Positions 1-7,738 of a stretch of 35,440 nt of DNA are shown here, one piece after another; position 1 is the stretch's first letter, and the number at the start of each line of letters is the position of its first letter. A model generated the notes under the pieces. That model was not told the origin of the DNA, did no database searches, and saw only the letters and a list, made by a program, of their open reading frames with translations. A program made the translations under genes and the position numbers. The DNA lies in assembly GCA_947174665.1 (NCBI GenBank), contig CAMWJV010000022.1:1-35440 (forward strand), written 5' to 3'. Source of the DNA: an uncultured Lachnospiraceae bacterium (GTDB taxonomy: Bacteria; Bacillota; Clostridia; Lachnospirales; Lachnospiraceae).

Positions 1-420
1 ATACTCGGAATTAGAAACGGAGGGAAGAGCGCTGTAATCGCTCCCTGGCCCGAAGTTAATGCCTGAAATAAACGAAAAATCCATTGCAAAGACGCTGCCA
101 TCACCTATACCGTTATAGTCACGGATACCTTTGACGCTCATGACCTTTTCAATATCTGCGTCAGTGATCGGCGTACCTGTGTAGCCTACCAGCACACCGC
201 CAATGCCCTGCTGGTATGTCCAGTTCCGGCTGTTGTCCTTATCCCGTTCCAGCTTGATACTCCCGCCTACGGACTGCCGCAGGCTCAATGCAGACTGGTC
301 TGTTGCCGCCAGAATGGAAAGCCCAGTCAGGACAAATGTTGAGATAATAAACAGGGTCAGAAGCAGGATGATTGTTTTCCCCCTTTTCCTGATTGTGTAA
401 AGAAATGCTCTTTTTATCAC
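1..420 (-). CDS. FtsX-like ABC transporter permease, N-terminal part (runs off left edge)
   Basis: The minus strand is open from a GTG at 418-420 to the window edge, giving about 140 residues. It begins VIKRAFLYTIRKRGKT, which aligns with the start of the next permease (434-1639), then a hydrophobic helix and a polar extracytoplasmic stretch. This is the MacB/FtsX permease layout: a cytoplasmic basic start, a first membrane helix, then a large outside domain. The start is chosen because AAGGAG (430-435) lies 9 nt upstream and overlaps the stop of the upstream permease, which suggests translational coupling. The two permeases probably form one transporter with an ATPase encoded outside the window. 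The C-terminal three helices are not visible. Confidence 0.85.
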   Translation of the reverse strand, partial: MIKRAFLYTIRKRGKTIILLLTLFIISTFVLTGLSILAATDQSALSLRQSVGGSIKLERDKDNSRNWTYQQGIGGVLVGYTGTPITDADIEKVMSVKGIRDYNGIGDGSVFAMDFSFISGINFGPGSDYSALPSVSNSEY

Positions 421-433
421 GTCTGTATTCTCC

Positions 434-1639
434 TTAACTTATTTTTGATAAAATATCTTTGGGATGAAGCCGGAAAACCGGGTATACAGCTATCATCACA
501 CCAGCAATCACAACGAAAGTTTCAATCCCATATTGCAAAAGCAGTTTCCAGATTGGAAAGTCCACACTGACTGCACCAACCATATCCCGCAGGAATGCCC
601 CAACCTGCATAATGGCAAAATAACCAATGGGACAGGAAAACAGGAGTGTCAAAAGCAGGATAGCTGTTGTTTCAACAACAAACTGTGTTATGATATGCCC
701 TTTTGAAACCCCGATTGCCAGCAGGACACCTACTTCATGGACACGGTCCCGGATACGCATGGCAAGTATCAGAAAAAGGACAACCGTGCTGACCGAAATT
801 ACAGAGATTATCAAAACTGTTGTGAGCCGTCCAATGGCAGAGAGCTGATATGCAATGGCGTCATACCCCGCTGTATCCTCCGAAAGCTCGTAGTCCTCCC
901 ATTGAAGCGGTACATTCTGCCTGACCTGCTCCATGATATTTTTAAGCCCGGCCGGATCAGTGACGAAGAAATCCACCCGTCCTGAATAGCTTCCGGCTGT
1001 GCTTCCTGTCAATGTCCAGAAAGTATCATAGTCAGTAAAAATCGTGTCAGTATCGAACTCCATACCTGCATCACTTTCATAAATGCCGACAACCTCTACC
1101 GTTACCGCCGGATCTTTGAACAGTAATTCACAGCCAACCTGCAGTCCATTTTCCTCTGCCAGTTCCCGGCTGATCAGGGCAGCATATTGATCGTCCCCGG
1201 CAATATGCCGCCCCTCGGTCAGCATCAGAATCCCGCTGGTAAAGTCCTGGTTCCATGCTGATGATGTATTGACAGAAATAGCGCCGGATGGCATACCAGA
1301 CGGAAGGATAAAGTTGCCGGCCGCTGCGGAGGCTGACTGCCGGGCATTCCAGGCTTTAATTCCACTGTTGTCTGCAATCAAGTCAATGTCCTTCCGGAAA
1401 ACAGGGACAAGCTGCATGGCATAATCGGCGGTCTCTTTGCTAAACTCCATCGGCTTTCCATACAGGGAAAAGGACGCGCCCACCGTTTCCCGCAAATTAG
1501 CGGCTGCAGTCTGTGCTGCGCCCAACACATAAAAGCTGACTGTGAGAGATAGCGTGATCAGAACAAAGAGCAAAAACAGCGTCAGGCTTTTCCCTTTCTT
1601 CCTTGTGTCATATAGATAAGCTCGTTTCAGAACATTCAA
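434..1639 (-). CDS. FtsX-like ABC transporter permease
   Basis: 401 residues. A first membrane helix lies near residues 18-42, a large extracytoplasmic domain covers about 43-265, and three C-terminal helices lie near 272-298, 322-345 and 370-392. This is the FtsX/MacB permease layout, used in peptide or lipid efflux and antimicrobial-peptide resistance. The family acts in the cytoplasmic membrane with a separate ATPase, and none is visible here. The start is a TTG at 1637-1639, placed by a GGAGGT site about 8 nt upstream. The upstream two-component genes (1734-3808) are on the same strand, 94 nt away, so regulation by that pair is likely. The ribosome site is inside a strong hairpin (1642-1675). 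The substrate is unknown. Confidence 0.88.
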   Translation of the reverse strand: MNVLKRAYLYDTRKKGKSLTLFLLFVLITLSLTVSFYVLGAAQTAAANLRETVGASFSLYGKPMEFSKETADYAMQLVPVFRKDIDLIADNSGIKAWNARQSASAAAGNFILPSGMPSGAISVNTSSAWNQDFTSGILMLTEGRHIAGDDQYAALISRELAEENGLQVGCELLFKDPAVTVEVVGIYESDAGMEFDTDTIFTDYDTFWTLTGSTAGSYSGRVDFFVTDPAGLKNIMEQVRQNVPLQWEDYELSEDTAGYDAIAYQLSAIGRLTTVLIISVISVSTVVLFLILAMRIRDRVHEVGVLLAIGVSKGHIITQFVVETTAILLLTLLFSCPIGYFAIMQVGAFLRDMVGAVSVDFPIWKLLLQYGIETFVVIAGVMIAVYPVFRLHPKDILSKIS

Positions 1640-1641
1640 AA

Positions 1642-1675
1642 AAGATACCTCCTGTCAATGTGATGGAGGTATCTT
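1642..1675 (-). promoter_or_regulatory. 11-bp hairpin covering the permease ribosome site, followed by a T tract
   Basis: AAGATACCTCC (1642-1652) and GGAGGTATCTT (1665-1675) are perfect inverted repeats around a 12-nt loop. On the minus transcript the 3' arm contains the GGAGGT ribosome site of the TTG-start permease and is followed by six T residues. It can act as an intrinsic terminator between the two-component genes and the transporter, as a lid on the ribosome site, or as both. Confidence 0.65.
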
Positions 1676-1733
1676 AGCATCCCTATGTGGAGCTATTATG
1701 GGCGGCATATGAATCTAATATGGAATTTGATGA

Positions 1734-3146
1734 TCAGAAAGAAATTTGAAAGGACATCCCGTTTATGTCCCCGGATGGGATAAACTTATAGGAAATATTA
1801 AGTGACTTCAAAATCGTGGCAACGAGATACAGCCCTAACCCATTCCCTCCTGCCCCACGGTCACGGCCATAGTCAGACCGGTAAAATGGCTCAAAGATAT
1901 GAGCGAGGTGCTCTGGCGGAATCGGAATACACTCATTCTCTATGATAAGCTGCCGTCCCTTACATGAAATAGCGATCATGCCATCTAGCTTTGTATAGGA
2001 AACCGCATTTGCCAGGATATTGGAAATCGCTTTTTCAATCATACCCTGCGGCAGATGAACAGCAAAAGATTCACTTACGTCAACAGAGAGCGAAATGCCC
2101 CTGGCCTTTGCAATGATCTGATATGGCTCTATGACAGCTTCCAGCGCATCTGTTATCAGAAAATCAGTCCGCTCCTGTTCTCCGGCGAACTCCGCCCTTG
2201 ATGTGTCGAGGATTTCCTTTATCATTTGGGCAAGCCGGTCTGTCAGGACCTTACACCTGGCAAGATAGGTATCTCTGTCCTTGTATTTCCCTATGCCGAG
2301 GATCATATTCTCCAGCATGGCGCTGACAGCAGTAACAGGTGTCTTTAGCTCATGGGATGCGGCCCGCAGGAAATTCGACTTCTGAATATCGGCAGCTTCC
2401 ACCTTTTCAATCTCCTGTTCCAATTTCTGAATGGTTGACAGCAAAGTCTGATAAAGACTGTTTACATTATCAGCTAATATTCCAATTTCATCCTGGGTAT
2501 CATTGGCACAGCAGGCGGCAGGCTCCAGCTCCCTCATCTGTTCTGTTGCTGCACTGATCCGCTTGATAGGTCTGGTGAACATTTTAGAGTAGACCAGTGC
2601 AAACAGAATGGAAATTACCGTGCAGAGTATAGCCGTAAATGGGAGTATCATCAATACCGCACTGACGGCATCCTCAATATGCTGGCGGGAAACGACGGCA
2701 GTGATGCTTCCTGTCCCATTGGCAAAGCCCCGTTCTACTTTGAAAAAGTCCGTGCCGCCTTTCGGATTTTCGGCCAGGGAAATTTTTATCCCATCCTCTG
2801 TGGTGCTTGTAATGATAGTCACATCCACTTTACCATCCGGAGAAGGAACCGTATCGGCCTCAGCATCAAGCAAATCCATATGGTAAGAAAAACCATCATA
2901 TAAGACAGAAATGTCCGCATTCCATTTAGCGGCAAAGACTGTCACATAATTCAGCCGTTCTTCCGGCAGAGCCGTAGTAATCTGCTGAACCAGCCGAACG
3001 GCATCTGCCTCCAGCGCCTTTTTCTGCTGATAATCATATGCCTGCGGCAACAGGAAGTAAATCAGCGTATGGGACAACAGGACAATGATCAGCATCAGGC
3101 TCAAGGTATAGAGAAATGTTTTTGGAAAAATTTTCAATCTTCTCAT
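1734..3146 (-). CDS. Sensor histidine kinase (HAMP, HisKA, HATPase)
   Basis: 470 residues. Membrane helices lie at about 10-33 and 162-187 and flank an extracytoplasmic sensing domain of about 125 residues. A HAMP linker follows (about 188-240), then the HisKA dimerisation helix with the phosphoacceptor in SHELKTP (His265), an N-box-like EKAISNILANA, and the ATP-lid motif GNGLGLYL near the C-terminus. It should autophosphorylate and pass phosphate to the response regulator encoded just upstream; the two genes overlap by 4 nt (ATGA). The downstream FtsX permeases suggest it senses the transporter's substrate or envelope stress. The ligand cannot be read from sequence. Confidence 0.93.
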   Translation of the reverse strand: MRRLKIFPKTFLYTLSLMLIIVLLSHTLIYFLLPQAYDYQQKKALEADAVRLVQQITTALPEERLNYVTVFAAKWNADISVLYDGFSYHMDLLDAEADTVPSPDGKVDVTIITSTTEDGIKISLAENPKGGTDFFKVERGFANGTGSITAVVSRQHIEDAVSAVLMILPFTAILCTVISILFALVYSKMFTRPIKRISAATEQMRELEPAACCANDTQDEIGILADNVNSLYQTLLSTIQKLEQEIEKVEAADIQKSNFLRAASHELKTPVTAVSAMLENMILGIGKYKDRDTYLARCKVLTDRLAQMIKEILDTSRAEFAGEQERTDFLITDALEAVIEPYQIIAKARGISLSVDVSESFAVHLPQGMIEKAISNILANAVSYTKLDGMIAISCKGRQLIIENECIPIPPEHLAHIFEPFYRSDYGRDRGAGGNGLGLYLVATILKSLNISYKFIPSGDINGMSFQISF

Positions 3147-3808
3147 CGGCTGGCCTCAAGTTTATATCCGATTCCCTTGACCGTTTTAATACAGTCAAGG
3201 TGTAACTTCTTCCGCAGGTTTTTGATATAGGTATCAACCAGCCGATCAAGTACATAGGAGTCATCACCCCATACTGCATCCAGAATCTGTGTGCGGGATA
3301 GCACCAACCCCTGATGTTCAACCAGCAATCTGAGCAGGTCAAGTTCCTTTGCAGTCACCTCCAGTTCCCCACTTGCATCATGGGCCGAGTAGCCGGAGAA
3401 ATTGACGATCAGATTGCCCCATGTCCAGACATCTATCTTTTCCGGGTGATAGCTCCGGCGCAGCAAAGCCGTGATACGTTTCCCCAGGATGACCATAGAA
3501 AAAGGCTTTGTTATATAATCATCAGCCAGGCCGTCAAAGCTGGTAGCCTGTGTATCTTCATCCTCTAAAGCTGTCAGCATGAGTATCGGGACCTGGCTCG
3601 TTTTCCGGATGGAATTTAAGACAGCCAATCCTGTGACAGTGGGCAGCATGATATCCAGTACAACAAGGTCTATTTTGTGTTCAGAGAACAATGTAATTGC
3701 TTCATCTCCATCAAAAGCAGAAACTGTGTTATGCCCGGCTTCCTGCAGATATTCACAAACAGCTTCGTTGGTGTCAATATCATCCTCAACAATCAATAAT
3801 GTTGCCAT
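3143..3808 (-). CDS. OmpR/PhoB-family response regulator
   Basis: 221 residues. A receiver domain (1-120) has the acidic pair EDD near residues 8-10, the phosphoacceptor Asp52 in VVLDIMLP and the conserved Lys101 in TKPF. A winged-helix DNA-binding domain (about 125-220) has the family signature around ELDLLRLLVEHQG and ends in IKTVKGIGYKLE. The start has a strong AAGGAGGTG upstream. It is the first gene of the regulator-kinase-permease series and probably controls the permeases at 1-1639. No well-formed operator repeat was found in front of it. Confidence 0.94.
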   Translation of the reverse strand: MATLLIVEDDIDTNEAVCEYLQEAGHNTVSAFDGDEAITLFSEHKIDLVVLDIMLPTVTGLAVLNSIRKTSQVPILMLTALEDEDTQATSFDGLADDYITKPFSMVILGKRITALLRRSYHPEKIDVWTWGNLIVNFSGYSAHDASGELEVTAKELDLLRLLVEHQGLVLSRTQILDAVWGDDSYVLDRLVDTYIKNLRKKLHLDCIKTVKGIGYKLEASR

Positions 3809-3956
3809 TGGAACACCTCCTTCTGTCTTAAGTTTACCATATCAATGTGGAATAAATATGAAATCATACGATTTAGGAAAATATTTTTTATCTCTATTAC
3901 TGCTCACAGCAGATGCCATTTCGGAACATGAAAAAGTGGTATTACGCCATAACATG

Positions 3957-3981
3957 AAAAAGGAGCCTGCACAGCTCCTTT
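3957..3981 (-). terminator. Intrinsic terminator downstream of the 4122-4550 transcript
   Basis: AAAGGAGC (3959-3966) and GCTCCTTT (3974-3981) form a perfect 8-bp stem with a 7-nt loop. On the minus strand it is followed by five T residues. It lies past the small ORF at 4031-4093 and before the response regulator gene, so it probably ends that transcript. The plus-strand side also has three T residues. Confidence 0.6.
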
Positions 3982-4030
3982 CCCTTGTCTTATCATTTAC
4001 CCATTTAATTTTTACTGCTATACTCATACA

Positions 4031-4093
4031 CTATTTTGCGAAAGTACCAACTTTTGCAGCAGTTTTACAATTTTTTTTCAAGATATTGCTCAT
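4031..4093 (-). CDS. Possible 20-residue basic peptide
   Basis: A 20-codon ORF begins at an ATG preceded by AAGGAGG (4098-4104), a near-perfect ribosome site only 4 nt from the ATG, and ends in TAG. The peptide, MSNILKKNCKTAAKVGTFAK, is strongly basic with one Cys. It starts 28 nt after the stop of the 4122-4550 gene and is followed by a terminator hairpin, which is where a co-transcribed short peptide gene would sit. Its amphipathic beginning recalls AgrD-type autoinducer leaders, but the Cys-ring and acidic tail of AgrD are absent and no agrB is nearby. It could be a truncated remnant or chance. Confidence 0.35.
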   Translation of the reverse strand: MSNILKKNCKTAAKVGTFAK

Positions 4094-4121
4094 AGAGCCT
4101 CCTTAATTTAATTGTGATTCC

Positions 4122-4550
4122 CTACTTATTCTTTACAACATGCGTTACAATGCTATATTTAGGATTATCTATCGTCTTTTCATAAACCGCTGCTGTCTTG
4201 AAATACTGTGATCCAGAAAACTTACCAATTCTCATTTGGAGTGGTTCTTCCTTTTTTGGTGTATAACCAAATTCTCTCATGATATACCTGATCATCCACC
4301 CAATATTACGACGATTTGGTGCATTGGCACCAGGACCTTTATGATGAAGTGGAAAATCAGATTGCGCAAAGTTATCTTCCAAAACCTTCACAACCCCAGA
4401 TAAAGCCGGCTGCTCCAAGTCCGTCATAAGAATCATAGCTTCAACTGATTCAGGACTTGTAAGTAGCTCCATAATCTTTCTTACAGTTCCTTTTGGTGTT
4501 TCCTGAATATTTGTAGTGCTCATAAAACTATTGATAATATCTTTACTCAT
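4122..4550 (-). CDS. Uncharacterised 142-residue protein
   Basis: 142 residues, soluble, with no signal peptide or membrane segment. I do not recognise the family. An acidic helical N-terminal half (about 1-70) is followed by a basic region around PNRRNIGWMIRYIMREFG and a C-terminal SGSQYFKTAAVYEK segment. The arrangement could suit a small nucleic-acid-binding or regulatory protein, but that is inference. The start is placed by CGGAGG about 8 nt upstream. The gene is followed by the short ORF at 4031-4093 and a terminator, and is separated from the tRNA genes by their terminator, so it appears to be its own unit. No convincing promoter was identified. Confidence 0.75.
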   Translation of the reverse strand: MSKDIINSFMSTTNIQETPKGTVRKIMELLTSPESVEAMILMTDLEQPALSGVVKVLEDNFAQSDFPLHHKGPGANAPNRRNIGWMIRYIMREFGYTPKKEEPLQMRIGKFSGSQYFKTAAVYEKTIDNPKYSIVTHVVKNK

Positions 4551-4728
4551 AATATGCCTCCGATCTAATATATGTTTTTGTCTATTAGTTACATTGTCAT
4601 ATTAACAAATAAAAACTTGCCCGATCGCAAAACTAAAGAGGAATTGATGAGTGTAAACCTTCCAGCCATAATGGATTTTAACAGGAAGATTTCTTCTGCC
4701 AATGCAATTATAGGGATATTGAGCAAAG

Positions 4729-4769
4729 AAAAAGAATCCACCTCAGCTCCCAACTGAAAATGTGGATTC
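4729..4769 (-). terminator. Intrinsic terminator of the tRNA transcript
   Basis: GAATCCAC (4734-4741) and GTGGATTC (4762-4769) are perfect 8-bp inverted repeats with a further small inner stem (TCAG/CTGA). On the minus strand they are followed by five T residues (4729-4733). It lies 15 nt beyond the 3' end of tRNA-Leu, as expected for the end of the Tyr-Leu tRNA transcript. Confidence 0.75.
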
Positions 4770-4783
4770 CAAATAAAAACTAA

Positions 4784-4867
4784 TGCTGGTAGCCGGACTT
4801 GAACCGGCACGGAGTCGCCTCCGAGAGATTTTAAGTCTCTTGTGTCTGCCTATTCCACCATACCAGC
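4784..4867 (-). tRNA. tRNA-Leu (anticodon UAA)
   Basis: 84 nt. The acceptor arms GCTGGTA and TACCAGC pair fully and the discriminator base is A. The anticodon loop reads CTTAAAA in an AGAGA/TCTCT stem. A long variable arm (CGGAGGCGACTCCG) marks it as a class II tRNA, and the T arm carries GGTTCAAGTCC. The 3' CCA is not encoded. It lies 65 nt after tRNA-Tyr on the same transcript. Confidence 0.96.
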
Positions 4868-4932
4868 AGGACACATGCGCGTCAGTCTCTTCAAAGCCTT
4901 ACGCCCTGACAAGCCCCTCCGCGCATATGATA

Positions 4933-5014
4933 TGGATGGGGGTGGATTCGAACCACCGAAGCAATTTGCAGCAGATTTACAGTCTGTCCCCTTTGGCCAC
5001 TCGGGAACCCATCC
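4933..5014 (-). tRNA. tRNA-Tyr (anticodon GUA)
   Basis: 82 nt. The acceptor arms GGATGGG and CCCATCC pair fully with discriminator A. The anticodon loop is CTGTAAA in a GCAGA-type stem. The variable arm is long, as in bacterial tRNA-Tyr, and the T loop reads GGTTCGAATCC. The 3' CCA is not encoded. It is the first gene of the two-tRNA unit and has its own promoter about 50 nt upstream. Confidence 0.96.
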
Positions 5015-5062
5015 ATGTTAGAACCATGTATGACTCAGCATCATTAATCCTGACAATGTGAA

Positions 5063-5091
5063 ATTTTATCACAGTTCAACACGAATTGCAA
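5063..5091 (-). promoter_or_regulatory. Sigma-A-type promoter of the tRNA-Tyr/tRNA-Leu unit
   Basis: On the minus strand TTGCAA (5086-5091) and TAAAAT (5063-5068) are separated by exactly 17 nt, with TG two bases before the -10. The predicted start is about 40 nt before tRNA-Tyr. Confidence 0.7.
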
Positions 5092-5122
5092 GCCCCGAGT
5101 TTTTCTTGAGTCCCCTCTTTGT

Positions 5123-7135
5123 TTACTTCGCATCAAAAACTCTTCCTGTGGGTATCAGGGTCTCTTCGTCACCGGCATAACCTGTCTGTATATATTCCAC
5201 CATGTGATCTTCGCCCAGATATTTATACAGCAGATATCTTCTTTCCCTGTAATCGCCTTCCTGATATTCAAAACAATCATCAGACAGATTTCCTTCCAGC
5301 AATTTATAATATGCCTCCACAAGGTCTTCATAGGAAATCGGTGCGCCGGATATTTTCAGATCATGACTTTCGTTCAATCCCTTGACAAACAAAATAGGAT
5401 GCTGTCTGCCGTTCTGATTTTCGTCACGCTGAGGAATGCGGACTGCATCACCGGAAATATTATACCCATGGTCGGACAATACAAAGATAATAGAATTATC
5501 ATATACACCCGCTTCTCTGAGTTTATCCAGATATGCCATTGTAACAGTCATGGAGGACTCAATACAGGTAAAATAGTCTGCATCTTCAATTTCGTTCACG
5601 TATTGGTCATATCTGAAAGGAACGTGGGCACCCATAAGATGAATCAATTTGAATCTTTTTTCATCGACACAGGTTATGCTCTCCTTTTTTACATCATCAT
5701 AAAAAGCGCCATTGTTCCATACAAATAATTCCGCATCCTTTGAACCCAACTGTTGATGATTAAGCTTGTTGGGATCAAACCAGCAATAGGGTTTCATAAA
5801 ATACGGTGCATATTTGACGCCTGTCATTTTGATAATACGTGTATTGAACAATTGTGGATCCAATAAGGTCGACTTTGCATATGTCATATTTGCAAATTCA
5901 CCGTCCATAACACCCGTTTCAAACTGAATCTCATCATCATAAAAGCTCAGGGAATATCCTTGCTCCTCAAGAAAATTAAAAAAAGGTGAATCCCGGTAGA
6001 TTCTGTCGATGTAATCCTCATAAGGTTCCTCATTTTCAAACCATTCTCCGGAAATCATAAGCGGGAGGGAATGATCTGTATAGGCATAGCCCGACATAGC
6101 ATTATAGGGTTTCATAAAATACGGTGCATATTTGACGCCTGTCATTTTGATAATACGTGTATTGAACAATTGTGGATCCAATAAGGTCGACTTTGCATAT
6201 GTCATATTTGCAAATTCACCGTCCATAACACCCGTTTCAAACTGAATCTCATCATCATAAAAGCTCAGGGAATATCCTTGCTCCTCAAGAAAATTAAAAA
6301 AAGGTGAATCCCGGTAGATTCTGTCGATGTAATCCTCATAAGGTTCCTCATTTTCAAACCATTCTCCGGAAATCATAAGCGGGAGGGAATGATCTGTATA
6401 GGCATAGCCCGACATAGCATTATTGTAAAATGTAAAATCAGCCATGGCTTCCTCATATTCGGGATGCCGCTCCCATATTTCCCAGAAACATGCCTCATCA
6501 ATCGCATCCAATAATAATATAATGAAATTTGTATCAGAAGACATCTCAAACTGATCGTTTTTTGTAAATTTGACAAACTGCTTTTGTTTCAGCAATCCTC
6601 CGTTTACACCAAGCACTGTAAGAGTGCTGCCCAGCATCAAAAAGAAGAAAATGCTTGCACAAAACACCAAAGTCAGAAATTTTCTGCTTTTCAGGATAAG
6701 CAGAACTGCCAGGATAACGATTGCGATCACAAGCCAGATAATCACATCCCAAATAGTTTCAGAGCGATACATATCCCAGTTGACATCTGTCCCGTCAAAA
6801 GGGGGCAGTCCGCTAACCAGGTAATTCCCCTGAATATAGCAGGCAATAAAGCATGTAAAATAGCAATACACCGCAGCCGTATAAAAAAAATTCCCCAGCA
6901 GATAAGCAGCAATGAATCCGCAAAGGCTGACAGCTGAAGCAATAAGAAAATCCTTTATCAGAAACGGCATCAGCATATAGCTGTCATACCAGAATTCATT
7001 CTGATTGCCGAGATATATTTCTAACGGAGCAAAAATAAACAGCATAAAGCAGGAAACTATCGTCAGGAAAACAGCCGGTTTCAGACCCGAAATCATTTTC
7101 CCTTTATCCCATCTCTGTTTTATCCATGTGCTCAT
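5123..7135 (-). CDS. Alkaline-phosphatase-superfamily (sulfatase/LtaS-like) membrane enzyme with internal duplication
   Basis: 670 residues. About five membrane helices occupy residues 15-180, and the rest is a large extracytoplasmic domain of the sulfatase/LtaS superfamily. Metal-binding features are LLLDAID near 208-214 and VLSDHG near 560. The nucleophile position appears to be the Thr of YAYTDHSLP, so a phospho-transferase or hydrolase is more likely than a Cys/Ser sulfatase. A 106-residue block that starts NAMSGYAY and contains this Thr occurs twice in perfect tandem; without it the protein would be 564 residues. The start has AAGGAGG 10 nt upstream. It is the last gene of the operon with the YidC-glycerophosphotransferase fusion, so a role in modifying or polymerising a glycerophosphate polymer is plausible. 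Whether the duplicated enzyme is active is unknown. Confidence 0.85.
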   Translation of the reverse strand: MSTWIKQRWDKGKMISGLKPAVFLTIVSCFMLFIFAPLEIYLGNQNEFWYDSYMLMPFLIKDFLIASAVSLCGFIAAYLLGNFFYTAAVYCYFTCFIACYIQGNYLVSGLPPFDGTDVNWDMYRSETIWDVIIWLVIAIVILAVLLILKSRKFLTLVFCASIFFFLMLGSTLTVLGVNGGLLKQKQFVKFTKNDQFEMSSDTNFIILLLDAIDEACFWEIWERHPEYEEAMADFTFYNNAMSGYAYTDHSLPLMISGEWFENEEPYEDYIDRIYRDSPFFNFLEEQGYSLSFYDDEIQFETGVMDGEFANMTYAKSTLLDPQLFNTRIIKMTGVKYAPYFMKPYNAMSGYAYTDHSLPLMISGEWFENEEPYEDYIDRIYRDSPFFNFLEEQGYSLSFYDDEIQFETGVMDGEFANMTYAKSTLLDPQLFNTRIIKMTGVKYAPYFMKPYCWFDPNKLNHQQLGSKDAELFVWNNGAFYDDVKKESITCVDEKRFKLIHLMGAHVPFRYDQYVNEIEDADYFTCIESSMTVTMAYLDKLREAGVYDNSIIFVLSDHGYNISGDAVRIPQRDENQNGRQHPILFVKGLNESHDLKISGAPISYEDLVEAYYKLLEGNLSDDCFEYQEGDYRERRYLLYKYLGEDHMVEYIQTGYAGDEETLIPTGRVFDAK
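5786..6423. repeat. Perfect 318-bp in-frame tandem duplication
   Basis: Positions 5786-6105 match 6104-6423 base for base as far as I can compare by eye, with a period of 318 bp (106 codons). Identity ends abruptly on both sides. The two copies share a 2-nt AT at the junction, consistent with microhomology or slippage. No substitutions are visible, so it is very recent, or an assembly or strain-level artefact. Confidence 0.95.
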
Positions 7136-7216
7136 TCTACCATTTCCTCCTTGCGCACTAACCCCAAAAAATTATGTAATGCATCTGAGAGCTTCTTATT
7201 ACTTTCTTCTCCGGCA

Positions 7217-7738
7217 TTATTTGATCACTTTTCCCTTTATTTCCTTTCTGTTGATCAATCCAATTTCCTCATAACGGCTGTCTATGCTCTCCTGCAGATT
7301 ATCGCCCAGCACAAAATATCTGTCTTCTCCAAGGAAAATCTCTTCTTCCGCAATACCGGCAAAGTCAATTCTCTGCTGAAGATCACTTCGAACTTCTTCA
7401 TTGACATATAAAACACCATCTCTGATACAGACCAGATCTCCCGGTACGCCGACAATTCTTTTTACCACATAGCCGCTGATACCCTCCTTTTTAATTGCAA
7501 TGACATCTCCGTAAGTATAATCTTTCGAATACTTATCCAATATCAGAAATTGACCGTTATGATAAGCCGGCTCCATAGAATTTCCCTGCAGCAGCATAAG
7601 TTGAAAATAATTGGCGGACACATACCCTGCAATAATAAACAGGAAGATAATTCCCAACAGAAGTTTACTCTTTATAAACTTCAATATCGTCAGATTCAAC
7701 TTCCTTATTTTTATTTTCATCGATATCAAATTTTTCAT
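7217..7738 (-). CDS. Type I signal peptidase (S26 family)
   Basis: 173 residues, the usual length for a Gram-positive SipS/SpsB enzyme. One N-terminal membrane helix (about 25-45) is followed by the catalytic Ser54 in GNSMEP, substrate-binding residues around YGDVIAI, the catalytic Lys93 in VVKRIVGVPGD, and the closing box GDNLQESIDSR. It cleaves signal peptides on the outer face of the membrane. Its first codons overlap the end of the upstream small membrane protein gene by 74 nt at this start. An ATG at 7720 shortens the overlap, but neither start has a good ribosome site. In Staphylococcus aureus the LTA synthase is cut by a type I signal peptidase, so the next gene's product is a possible substrate (inference). 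Confidence 0.93.
   Translation of the reverse strand: MKNLISMKIKIRKLNLTILKFIKSKLLLGIIFLFIIAGYVSANYFQLMLLQGNSMEPAYHNGQFLILDKYSKDYTYGDVIAIKKEGISGYVVKRIVGVPGDLVCIRDGVLYVNEEVRSDLQQRIDFAGIAEEEIFLGEDRYFVLGDNLQESIDSRYEEIGLINRKEIKGKVIK

Noticed and set aside
4572-4757. Plus-strand ORF between the unknown gene and the tRNAs (inner ATG preceded by AGAGG)
   Set aside because: It runs into the tRNA terminator hairpin, is opposite to every other gene, and shows no family; it could at most be a remnant.
4784-5014. tRNA genes as an integration site for a mobile element
   Set aside because: I found no repeated tRNA 3' end nearby and no integrase gene in the window.
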